The position numbers and the translations under genes are program-made. The notes beneath the pieces were generated by a model, which saw only the letters and a program-made list of their open reading frames with translations, searched no databases and had not been told where the DNA came from. Below, piece after piece: positions 1 through 5,635 of a stretch of DNA of 5,759 bases. The stretch covers positions 1-5,759 of the forward strand of contig JAISWN010000272.1 of the NCBI GenBank assembly GCA_031271075.1, given 5' to 3'. The DNA comes from Treponema sp. GTDB taxonomy: Bacteria; Spirochaetota; Spirochaetia; Treponematales; Breznakiellaceae. Each line of letters begins with the position of its first letter. Positions within the stretch are counted from its first letter, which is position 1.

Positions 1-812
1 ATACCCAGGGTTTTATCGGTCTCGTCCATCTCGGCCACGGTTACGATCTCTTCGTTCTCCAGAAACAGGGGCGGGAAACCCCGGAGAAAACTTATGGGCC
101 TGATATGGAGATACCCGTACTTGTCTATTTCCATGAAGAGCAGGGCCGGCAGCGCCATGGCGGGCCGGGTTGTTTTAACCGACCAGCCTTCGTAGAGCAG
201 CTCGGAATTGGAAAAAACGGAAACGATCATTGATACAAAGGCGGGCAGTTCCGTTTTCGCCAGCCGGGCGTAAACCCGTCCGGTCTCGGCCCAGCGCAGC
301 CCCAGATCCCGCACCGGGTAAATTTTACCGCCGTAAACCACGATACCCGGAGATACGGCGTAAAAGTAACCGTCCTTTCCCCCCTCGGTATTCCCATCCT
401 TTTTAAGGGCAGGTTTCTGCCCGCCGGCTATGACAACACCGTCTTCGTCACGGAGGACGATGGAAACCTCGGCCTCTTTTTCCGAAATATCCCGGATAAG
501 AAAGGCGCAGTGGAAATCCCCCTCCGCCCGGCTTAAAAATCCCCCTTCGGCGCCGCACAGTATTCCCGCATCCAGGGCCTGGTTGATAAGTTTTTCCCCC
601 GGGTTAAAGAGGGTGTATTCATCTTCCCCGGCGTCAAAATCAATGATATCCGAAACGATATATTCTTTCTTAAGGCCGATGAATTCCCGAAGCAATTCCC
701 GCTTCAGGCCCGTATACCGGCGGAAATCCGGAAACTGGCGGCGCTGTCCCTGGAGCCGCAAAAAAGTCCGCATCCCTTCCCTGCCAAGGGTAAAATGAAA
801 ATCCTCTGCCAT
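1..812 (-). CDS. Partial CDS, N-terminal ~270 residues of an unidentified protein (possibly an SNF2-type helicase N-terminal region)
   Basis: Reading the minus strand from the ATG at 812-810 gives about 270 codons without a stop, running off the left edge, so only the N-terminal part is present. The protein begins MAEDFHFTLGREGMRTFLRL and is a mix of charged and hydrophobic segments, with no signal peptide or membrane segment. Later stretches (about residues 155-260) include GGKIYPVRDLGLRW, then LAKTELPAFVSMIVSVFS, then LLFMEIDKYGYLHIRPISF. This order (a 'K-I-Y-P' strand, an 'LPAF' helix, then a beta-rich segment) reminds me of the poorly conserved region that precedes the helicase motor in bacterial SNF2-family proteins. 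No Walker motif falls inside the window, so this is a guess. I see no good Shine-Dalgarno before the ATG, but a promoter ends just upstream, consistent with a leaderless start. The gene is divergent from ychF. That it codes is likely; its function is not established. Confidence 0.72.
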   Translation of the reverse strand, partial: MAEDFHFTLGREGMRTFLRLQGQRRQFPDFRRYTGLKRELLREFIGLKKEYIVSDIIDFDAGEDEYTLFNPGEKLINQALDAGILCGAEGGFLSRAEGDFHCAFLIRDISEKEAEVSIVLRDEDGVVIAGGQKPALKKDGNTEGGKDGYFYAVSPGIVVYGGKIYPVRDLGLRWAETGRVYARLAKTELPAFVSMIVSVFSNSELLYEGWSVKTTRPAMALPALLFMEIDKYGYLHIRPISFLRGFPPLFLENEEIVTVAEMDETDKTLG

Positions 813-818
813 AACAAA

Positions 819-847
819 ACTATACGGAGAAGATCCGGCTACCGCAA
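819..847 (-). promoter_or_regulatory. Predicted sigma-70-type promoter for the left-edge gene, leaderless
   Basis: On the minus strand, TTGCGG (847-842) is followed after exactly 17 bp by TATAGT (824-819). The ATG starts 6 bases after the -10 box, which puts the expected transcription start at or next to the A of the ATG. No ribosome binding site could fit, and none is seen. Confidence 0.5.
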
Positions 848-1011
848 GGGGGAAGGCGTCGGGACGAGGCGATAGGGCTGGCGGTAAAGGAATGTATAGC
901 GAAAAATATTTTGAAGGAGTTTTAGAACGCCATGGATCGGAGGTAATCAACTGAAAGGGCGGGAAAATAGGGGAACGGCCTCATAAGGTACTGGTATCCT
1001 TTTCCCCAAAA

Positions 1012-1020
1012 TGATATAGT
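1012..1020 (+). promoter_or_regulatory. Predicted extended -10 promoter for ychF
   Basis: TGATATAGT fits the extended -10 form TGn-TATAAT with one change in the hexamer. No good -35 lies 16-18 bp upstream, which an extended -10 can tolerate. The ychF ATG is 9 bases further on, so the transcript would carry a leader of only a few bases. No Shine-Dalgarno is present between 1021 and 1029. Confidence 0.42.
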
Positions 1021-1029
1021 CAATAAACA

Positions 1030-2190
1030 ATGGCATTGAACTGCGGTATTGTGGGACTTCCCAATGTGGGGAAGTCCACTATTTTTTCCGCCCTCAGCGG
1101 GGCGGTGGCGGAAGCGGCGAATTACCCCTTCTGTACCATCAACCCTAATGTGGGAATCGTGAATGTTCCGGACGAGCGGCTCCTCAGGCTGAGCGGGATC
1201 TTCAAACCCCAGCGGACTATCCCCGCCACAGTGGAATTTGTGGACATCGCGGGGATCGTGAAGGGGGCCTCCAAAGGCGAAGGGCTGGGGAATCAGTTTC
1301 TCTCCCATATTCGGGAAGTGGGGATGATCGCCCAGGTGGTCCGTTGCTTCGACGATCCCGGCATCATCCATGTGAACAACAAGGTGGATCCCGAATCGGA
1401 TATGGAGACCATCAGTATTGAACTTGCCCTGGCGGATCTGGATACCCTGGCCAAGCGCCGGGAGCGGGTGGAACGGGCCCTGAAGGTTCAGGCCAAGGGG
1501 GAGCAGAAAGGGGCGGAAACAACCCTTTCCGCCCTGGATAAGATTGGCCCGGCTCTGGAGAATGGCAGGCCCGTCCGCGCCGTGGATCTGAGTGAGGATG
1601 AAAAAGCCGCCGTCCAAGACTGTCGTTTTATCACCGCCAAGCCCCAACTCTACGTGTGCAACGTAGACGAGGAAGCAATGCGAAGCATTGCGGCAACGCG
1701 GAGCGCGGCGGGGACGCAAAGACCTGCGGAGGGGAAGGCCGGGGCCTACATCGAGGCGGTGTCAAGGCGGGCCAGGGCGGAATCTTCGGAAGCGGTGCTT
1801 ATCTGCGGCAAATTCGAGGCGGAACTGGCGGATATCGAAGATCCGGAGGAGAAAAGAGCCTTTCTGGAGGAACTCGGCATAGAGGAGCCGGGGCTCCAAA
1901 GCCTTTCAAGGGCGGCCTACCGGCTCCTGGGCCTGCGGACTTTCTTTACCGCCGGGGAGGACGAGTGCCGGGCCTGGACTATTCGCGCCGGAGACGCCGC
2001 GCCCAAAGCCGCCAGGGTTATCCACACGGATTTTGAGAAGGGCTTTATCAAGGCCGAAGTCTATTCCTACGACGATATCATCCGCTACGGCACGGAGGCA
2101 AAGATCAAGGAAGCCGGCAAGTACCGGGTGGAAGGCAAAGAATACATCGTGCAAGACGGGGACGTAATGTTTTTTAAATTCAACGTGTAG
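1030..2190 (+). CDS. ychF: Ribosome-associated P-loop ATPase YchF (Obg/OLA1 family)
   Basis: This is YchF, a nearly universal cytoplasmic TRAFAC-class NTPase that prefers ATP, binds ribosomes and is linked to stress responses. The 386-residue product has the expected order of motifs: P-loop GLPNVGKST at 9-17, the family signature NYPFCTINPNVG at 31-42, the G3 region DIAGIVKGAS at 72-81, the G4-equivalent NVDE at 211-214 (NKxD in true GTPases; the Glu variant goes with ATP preference), and a C-terminal TGS domain from about residue 303 ending in GDVMFFKFNV. It is about 20 residues longer than E. coli YchF (363). The extra length sits just after NVDE, at about residues 216-238, where the DNA carries a palindrome. 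The ATG at 1030 fits the conserved family N-terminus, although no Shine-Dalgarno precedes it. The gene is divergent from the left-edge gene and convergent with the metal ATPase gene. Confidence 0.97.
   Translation: MALNCGIVGLPNVGKSTIFSALSGAVAEAANYPFCTINPNVGIVNVPDERLLRLSGIFKPQRTIPATVEFVDIAGIVKGASKGEGLGNQFLSHIREVGMIAQVVRCFDDPGIIHVNNKVDPESDMETISIELALADLDTLAKRRERVERALKVQAKGEQKGAETTLSALDKIGPALENGRPVRAVDLSEDEKAAVQDCRFITAKPQLYVCNVDEEAMRSIAATRSAAGTQRPAEGKAGAYIEAVSRRARAESSEAVLICGKFEAELADIEDPEEKRAFLEELGIEEPGLQSLSRAAYRLLGLRTFFTAGEDECRAWTIRAGDAAPKAARVIHTDFEKGFIKAEVYSYDDIIRYGTEAKIKEAGKYRVEGKEYIVQDGDVMFFKFNV
1675..1691 (+). repeat. Perfect inverted repeat at the start of the extra segment in ychF
   Basis: GCAATGC-GAA-GCATTGC has two perfect 7-bp arms and a 3-base loop, and lies inside the coding sequence at codons 216-221. 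The sequence after it to about 1740 is a run of GCG/CGG-rich bases encoding a low-complexity Ala/Arg/Gly/Thr stretch. The segment matches the place where this YchF is longer than E. coli YchF. Confidence 0.8.
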
Positions 2191-2214
2191 GAGAGAACGC
2201 GTCCCCGTATCTTT

Positions 2215-2244
2215 GAGCTAAACTTGACAGAGCTAAACTTGACT
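2215..2244. repeat. 15-bp tandem direct repeat, two copies, in the convergent intergenic gap
   Basis: GAGCTAAACTTGACA is followed immediately by GAGCTAAACTTGACT, so 14 of 15 positions are identical. It lies between the converging ends of ychF and the metal ATPase gene. Each unit holds a TTGAC(A/T) string resembling a -35 box, but no -10 box follows at a suitable distance. The whole 2191-2287 gap has no GC-rich hairpin followed by a T run, so I see no convincing terminator for either gene. Confidence 0.85.
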
Positions 2245-2287
2245 CACATTGCGAATTTTTTAACCGCTAAGGCGAAAAGGCTGAAGT

Positions 2288-4483
2288 TTACTTTTTACCG
2301 CCTGTTACCTTCGCCGTCTTCATTACCCGCATGGCGTTAAGAACCGCGATAAGGGCCACGCCCACATCGCCGAATACCGCTTCCCACATGGTCGCCATGC
2401 CCAGCGCGCCCAGGACCAGGATAACGCCCTTGACGGACAGGGCAAAGATGATGTTCTGCCAGACGATGTTTCGGGTCTTCCGGGCAACGCGGATGGCGCC
2501 CGCGATTTTTGAGGGTTCGTCGGTCATCAGCACCACGTCCGCGGCTTCGATGGCCGCATCGGAACCAACACCGCCCATGGCGATACCCACGTCGCTGCGG
2601 GCCAGTACCGGCGCGTCGTTGATGCCGTCCCCCACAAAAACCAGTTTGCCGGAACCGGATTTTTGCTGTTCCAGGGCTTCAAGGTATTCAACTTTTTGAT
2701 GGGGCAGAAGTTCCGCGTACACCGTATCAAGGCCGATCTGTTTCGCTATGCTTTCCCCAACAGCTTTACTGTCGCCGGTGAGCATGGCGATCCGTTTTAC
2801 CCCGATGTTCCGCAGATCCTCCACCGCCTGTCTGCTGTCGGCTTTGAGTTCATCGGAAATAACGAGGTACCCGGCATATTCGCCGTTCACCGCCAGGTAT
2901 ACTACGGTTCCCGGTTCCCCTACCGCGGGAATAGTGATCTTCGCGGCTTCAAGGAGTTTGGCGTTTCCCGCCAGTACCACGTCTTCCCCGATACGGACGG
3001 AGAGGCCCTTCCCGGCGATCTCCTCATAGCTGCCTACCGCTCCGGCATCAAGTTCCTTCCGGTAGGCGGCGCCATAGGCGTTCCTGATCGAAAGGGCTAT
3101 GGGGTGGTTGGAGTGCGATTCCGCGTGGGCCGCGTAGTAGAGCAGTTTTTCTTCCGTAAGGCGGTCCCCCGCCAGGCCCCCTGCCGGGACGATCTTTGTG
3201 ACGCTGAACACGCCCTTGGTCAGGGTGCCGGTTTTGTCAAAGACCACGGTGTCCACGTTGGTCAGGGCCTCAAGGTAGTTGCTCCCCTTTACGAGGATGC
3301 CGTTCCGTGAAGCGCCGCCTATGCCGCCGAAAAAGCTCAAGGGTATGGAGATGACCAGGGCGCAGGGGCAGGAAACCACGAGGAACACCAGCGCCCGGTT
3401 TATCCATTCGGCGAAGGTCGCGCCGGGGATAAGGAGGGGCGGCAGAACCGCCAGCGCTAGGGCGGCGAACACCACCGCCGGGGTGTAGTAGCGGGCGAAT
3501 TTGGTGATGAAGTTTTCGGTAACGGATTTTTTGCTCCCCGCGTTTTGCACCAGGTTGAGGATCTTGGAGACCGTGGATTCCCCAAAAGCTTTGCTGACCT
3601 CGATGGTGAGGAGTCCGCTCTTGTTGATGGAGCCTGAAAGGACGGCGCTGCCGGGCTCCACGTCCCGGGGGAGGGATTCCCCGGTGAGGGCGGAAGTGTC
3701 CAGGGCGGAAAAGCCCTCGACTATCACGCCGTCCAGGGGGATTTTTTCTCCGGGCTTTACCACGATGAAATCGCCTGGGCCTACCGTTTCCGGGGACACC
3801 CGCTCCAGGCCCGTAGCGGTTTTGAGGTTGGCGTAATCGGGCCTGATGTCCATAAGGGCGGATATGGATTTGCGGGAACGTCCCACCGCGTAATCCTGAA
3901 AGGCTTCGCCCACCCGGTAGAAGATCATCACCGCCGCGCCTTCGGGGTATTCGCCGATGGCAAAGGCCCCGATGGTGGCGATGCCCATCAAAAAGTTTTC
4001 GTCGAATATTTCACCCTTGCTGATATTTTTGGCCGCCTTGACCAGCACTTCACCGCCCACGAGGAGATAGCTTACGAGAAAGATCGCCAGCCGCACGAAG
4101 GGCGGCAGGGTGATAGCCGGAATATAATCAAAGACCATACCCGCGGCAAAGAGGGCCATGCCGAGGCCCAGGCTTACGCGCCGCAGCCGCGTTTTTAGCG
4201 GAACGGAATCCGCCGTGCCCTTCTCCGCTTCCCGGTTCGGGAAAAGCGCCGCGTCCCGCAGTTCTATTGCGGGTTCAAGCCGTTTGATGATCCCGTCGGC
4301 GCGGGTCATGATGTCGTCCCATTGTCCGGCGTTTTGCGCCTCTATAGTAAGTTTCTGTACGGAAAAATCGACCAGCGCGCTGCTTACCCCCTCCAGGGCG
4401 GCAAGGTGTTTTTCAATTTTTGCCGCGCATTTGGGACAGCAGAGCTTGTCCAGAATATACTCCCGCCGTAATACCGCTTCCAT
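2288..4483 (-). CDS. cadA: PIB-2 type heavy-metal efflux ATPase (Zn2+/Cd2+/Pb2+; CadA/ZntA family)
   Basis: This inner-membrane pump uses ATP to export divalent soft metals from the cytoplasm. The 731-residue protein has one N-terminal heavy-metal-associated domain (about 8-70) with a CCPKC metal motif (Cys16 and Cys19). Membrane helices follow at about 103-119, 128-147 and 160-192. Next come the actuator TGES at 267-270, two helices at about 334-352 and 363-385 carrying the transport motif SCPCAL (371-376), the phosphorylation site DKTGT (Asp416), the His-Pro motif of heavy-metal ATPases (His460-Pro461), TGD at 569-571, GDGIND at 618-623, and two last helices from about 674. Lys685 and Asp706 match the spacing of ZntA Lys693 and Asp714, which together with Cys-Pro-Cys mark Zn/Cd/Pb specificity rather than copper. 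The start is set by a strong Shine-Dalgarno (AGGAGG, 4493-4488) 4 bases before the ATG. It lies 73 bp behind the repressor gene, and the pair forms a standard metal-resistance operon. Which metal is physiological cannot be told from sequence. Confidence 0.96.
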   Translation of the reverse strand: MEAVLRREYILDKLCCPKCAAKIEKHLAALEGVSSALVDFSVQKLTIEAQNAGQWDDIMTRADGIIKRLEPAIELRDAALFPNREAEKGTADSVPLKTRLRRVSLGLGMALFAAGMVFDYIPAITLPPFVRLAIFLVSYLLVGGEVLVKAAKNISKGEIFDENFLMGIATIGAFAIGEYPEGAAVMIFYRVGEAFQDYAVGRSRKSISALMDIRPDYANLKTATGLERVSPETVGPGDFIVVKPGEKIPLDGVIVEGFSALDTSALTGESLPRDVEPGSAVLSGSINKSGLLTIEVSKAFGESTVSKILNLVQNAGSKKSVTENFITKFARYYTPAVVFAALALAVLPPLLIPGATFAEWINRALVFLVVSCPCALVISIPLSFFGGIGGASRNGILVKGSNYLEALTNVDTVVFDKTGTLTKGVFSVTKIVPAGGLAGDRLTEEKLLYYAAHAESHSNHPIALSIRNAYGAAYRKELDAGAVGSYEEIAGKGLSVRIGEDVVLAGNAKLLEAAKITIPAVGEPGTVVYLAVNGEYAGYLVISDELKADSRQAVEDLRNIGVKRIAMLTGDSKAVGESIAKQIGLDTVYAELLPHQKVEYLEALEQQKSGSGKLVFVGDGINDAPVLARSDVGIAMGGVGSDAAIEAADVVLMTDEPSKIAGAIRVARKTRNIVWQNIIFALSVKGVILVLGALGMATMWEAVFGDVGVALIAVLNAMRVMKTAKVTGGKK

Positions 4484-4502
4484 AGTTCCTCCTCACTTAA
4501 TA

Positions 4503-4528
4503 TTGAACAGTTGATAACTTATTCAACT
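4503..4528. promoter_or_regulatory. Operator-like inverted repeat between the repressor and the efflux ATPase gene
   Basis: AGTTGA (4509-4514) and TCAACT (4523-4528) form a perfect 6-bp inverted repeat with an 8-base spacer. TTGAA (4503-4507) and TTCAA (4522-4526) form a second, overlapping pair. The 9-mer AACAGTTGA at 4506-4514 also occurs, in the same orientation, in the operator before the repressor (4939-4947). Minus-strand TTGAAT (4526-4521) and TATTAA (4502-4497), 18 bp apart, could be an internal promoter, but its start point would fall in the Shine-Dalgarno, so I doubt it. Binding by the local repressor is inferred. Confidence 0.42.
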
Positions 4529-4556
4529 ATTTGCGTAAAAAAAACAACCTGACTCC

Positions 4557-4922
4557 TTACTCACTGATATGGACCAGGCCCTGGTCAAAAATGGTTCCCA
4601 CGTGTTCATCCTGCAGGGAGTAGTAGACCACTTTTCCTTCCCGGCGGTACTTCACGAGCCGGGTCTGCCGGAGGGTGCGTAGTTGGTGGGAAATGGCGGA
4701 CTTGCTCATGCCCAAAAGGGCGGCGATGTCGCAGACGCACATTTCGGCCCGCAGGAGGGCGCAGATGATTTTGACCCTGGTGGAATCGCCGAACACCTTA
4801 AACAGGTCCGCCAGGTCCAGCAAGAGCTCATCCTCGGGCATTTTTTTCCTGACCGCCGCGACCACTTCCTCGTGGATGACGTTACAATCCAAGCTTTCTA
4901 TGTCCGCCGCGCCCTTTACCAT
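4557..4922 (-). CDS. ArsR/SmtB-family metal-sensing repressor (CadC/ZiaR-like)
   Basis: This cytoplasmic homodimeric winged-helix repressor releases DNA when it binds metal. The 121-residue product has the usual family length. The core runs from LADLFKVFGDSTRVKI (about 36-52) through the helix-turn-helix CDIAALLGMSKSAISHQLRT (64-83) to the wing YRREGKVVYYSL (92-103). Two metal sites can be read. The alpha-5 site has Asp105, His107, His118 and Glu121, the same spacing as SmtB Asp104/His106/His117/Glu120, the zinc site. The alpha-3N site has Cys62 and Cys64 of the CVCD motif plus N-terminal Cys13 and probably His17, as in CadC and ZiaR, where it reads Cd, Pb or Zn. The start is supported by AGGA-type sequence about 5-12 bases upstream of the ATG. 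The gene precedes the efflux ATPase in the same direction and is probably autoregulated through the operator at 4939-4962. It could be called cadC, smtB or ziaR; I leave the symbol open. Confidence 0.93.
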   Translation of the reverse strand: MVKGAADIESLDCNVIHEEVVAAVRKKMPEDELLLDLADLFKVFGDSTRVKIICALLRAEMCVCDIAALLGMSKSAISHQLRTLRQTRLVKYRREGKVVYYSLQDEHVGTIFDQGLVHISE

Positions 4923-4938
4923 GCTATCCTATCCTCTC

Positions 4939-4962
4939 AACAGTTGAACAAATGCTCATATA
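4939..4962. promoter_or_regulatory. SmtB/CadC-type operator upstream of the repressor gene
   Basis: TGAACA (4945-4950), two bases, then TGCTCA (4953-4958) form an inverted repeat with one mismatch. The 2-base centre and the outer A/T-rich arm match the 12-2-12 palindrome bound by SmtB/CadC-type repressors. An overlapping perfect 11-bp palindrome, TCAACAGTTGA, lies at 4937-4947. The site starts immediately downstream of the -10 box, over the expected transcription start, so bound repressor would block initiation. Confidence 0.68.
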
Positions 4963-4965
4963 TAT

Positions 4966-4994
4966 AATTTACAAAGGATTTGGACGTATGTCAA
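4966..4994 (-). promoter_or_regulatory. Sigma-70-type promoter of the repressor-efflux operon
   Basis: On the minus strand a perfect -35 box TTGACA (4994-4989) is followed after 17 bp by TAAATT (4971-4966), which matches four of six -10 positions. The expected start is near 4959, inside the operator, leaving a leader of about 37 bases that carries a GAGAGGATAGGA ribosome-binding stretch. Confidence 0.6.
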
Positions 4995-5012
4995 GCGGGA
5001 AGGGCGATTATT

Positions 5013-5489
5013 TTACTTGCCGCTCCCCCGGCGCAGTGCGTCTTCCACCGCGCTTAGAAAGCCCCTGCTGGATTCAGTAGCGCCGGACACGGCATCCGTT
5101 TCCGCGGGGCCGTAGACCAACACCTGTTCCAGGAGTTCCGCCATGGCCTCTCCGCCGACAGCCGGATCTTCCCCGTGTTCCGCTATTTCGATGTTCCGGA
5201 TAAGCCCGCCGGCCACGCTCAGGCGTACCAGGATGTTCCCCCGGTAACCCCTGCCAAGCCCTTCCCACACCCCGTCCCGGCAGTTCGCGAGAGAAACTCC
5301 CCCGGATTGAGGGGAGAAATTTTCCCGGAGAAAACGCGCCACTCCGCCTGACTTCAGGCCCCCGCTTGCGCAGCCGGAAAAGACCAGCGCCAGTACCAGG
5401 GCGGCAGCGATACCGCCGGATAAAACGCCAAACACCGGGGCGGGCAGCAGGTTCCGCGCCCGGCTTGGCGGCCTGTAAAGATCCTTCAT
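5013..5489 (-). CDS. Membrane-anchored FMN-binding-domain protein (RnfG/NqrC-like domain), probably covalently flavinylated
   Basis: The 158-residue product starts with a basic tail (MKDLYRPPSRARN), then a hydrophobic helix at about 18-38 ending in VFSGC (Cys40). This is either a signal anchor or a relaxed lipobox of the kind accepted in spirochaetes, so the rest should lie outside the cytoplasm. Residues about 72-153 are an FMN-binding domain: DGVWEGLGRGYRGNI, a beta-hairpin, an EHGEDPAVGGEAM segment and the flavinylation motif DAVSGAT (132-138). In this family an ApbE-type transferase attaches FMN through a phosphoester to the last Thr of the motif, here Thr138, so the protein should carry electrons outside the membrane. 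No ApbE, Rnf or Nqr partner is in the window. A strong Shine-Dalgarno (AGGAGG, 5499-5494) lies 4 bases before the ATG. It reads toward the repressor gene, but that gene has its own promoter in the 90-bp gap, so a shared transcript is uncertain. Confidence 0.88.
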   Translation of the reverse strand: MKDLYRPPSRARNLLPAPVFGVLSGGIAAALVLALVFSGCASGGLKSGGVARFLRENFSPQSGGVSLANCRDGVWEGLGRGYRGNILVRLSVAGGLIRNIEIAEHGEDPAVGGEAMAELLEQVLVYGPAETDAVSGATESSRGFLSAVEDALRRGSGK

Positions 5490-5531
5490 AACGCCTCCTA
5501 ATCTTCTGATCCCGTTGCTTTACGGGCAGAC

Positions 5532-5539
5532 TCTATATA
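5532..5539 (-). promoter_or_regulatory. Possible -10 region for the FMN-binding protein gene
   Basis: Minus-strand TATATAGA offers two overlapping -10-like hexamers about 45 bases before the ATG, but no -35-like hexamer lies 16-18 bp further upstream. The leader that would follow contains a small 5-bp hairpin (CCCGT 5511-5515 with ACGGG 5522-5526). Evidence is position and composition only. Confidence 0.22.
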
Positions 5540-5584
5540 GGGCGCGAAGCTGGAAGGCGGTTTAATGGGAGACGGATTTTTCAC

Positions 5585-5602
5585 CGTTTTTTTCAAAAAA
5601 CG
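5585..5602. other. AT-rich perfect hairpin CGTTTTTT/AAAAAACG
   Basis: CGTTTTTT (5585-5592), two bases, then AAAAAACG (5595-5602) form a perfect 8-bp inverted repeat. The rest of 5540-5635 contains no open gene that I can support. The hairpin could end transcripts arriving from the right, or be a bend or protein-binding site. It lacks the GC stem of a classical terminator. Confidence 0.4.
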
Positions 5603-5635
5603 TTCATTTCGGGCTACCCCGCTAGTATCCCGGCA

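Noticed and set aside
430..798. 122-codon plus-strand open frame opposite the left-edge gene
   Set aside because: Ser/Arg-rich composition typical of an antisense shadow; the minus-strand frame is longer, better composed and has a promoter.
932..946. Tiny leader ORF (ATG GAT CGG AGG TAA) behind an AAGGAG sequence upstream of ychF
   Set aside because: Only four codons, the AAGGAG is too far (12 bases) from the ATG, and nothing suggests attenuation.
922..1719. 265-codon minus-strand open frame opposite ychF
   Set aside because: It lies antisense to a clearly recognised conserved gene, shows no family features, and is explained by the codon bias of ychF.
2224..2267. TTGACA/TTGACT in the tandem repeat as real -35 boxes for a promoter in the convergent gap
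   Set aside because: At 16-18 bp spacing there is no -10-like hexamer, and no gene starts nearby on that strand.
2663..3310. 215-codon plus-strand open frame opposite the efflux ATPase gene
   Set aside because: It mirrors the codon structure of the ATPase gene and has no recognisable domain or ribosome binding site.
4572..4586. Inverted repeat GACCAGG-C-CCTGGTC near the end of the repressor gene, with a T8 run about 30 bases later on the minus strand, as a terminator
   Set aside because: The hairpin is inside the coding sequence and far from the T run, so it does not have intrinsic-terminator geometry; the downstream pump gene must also be transcribed.
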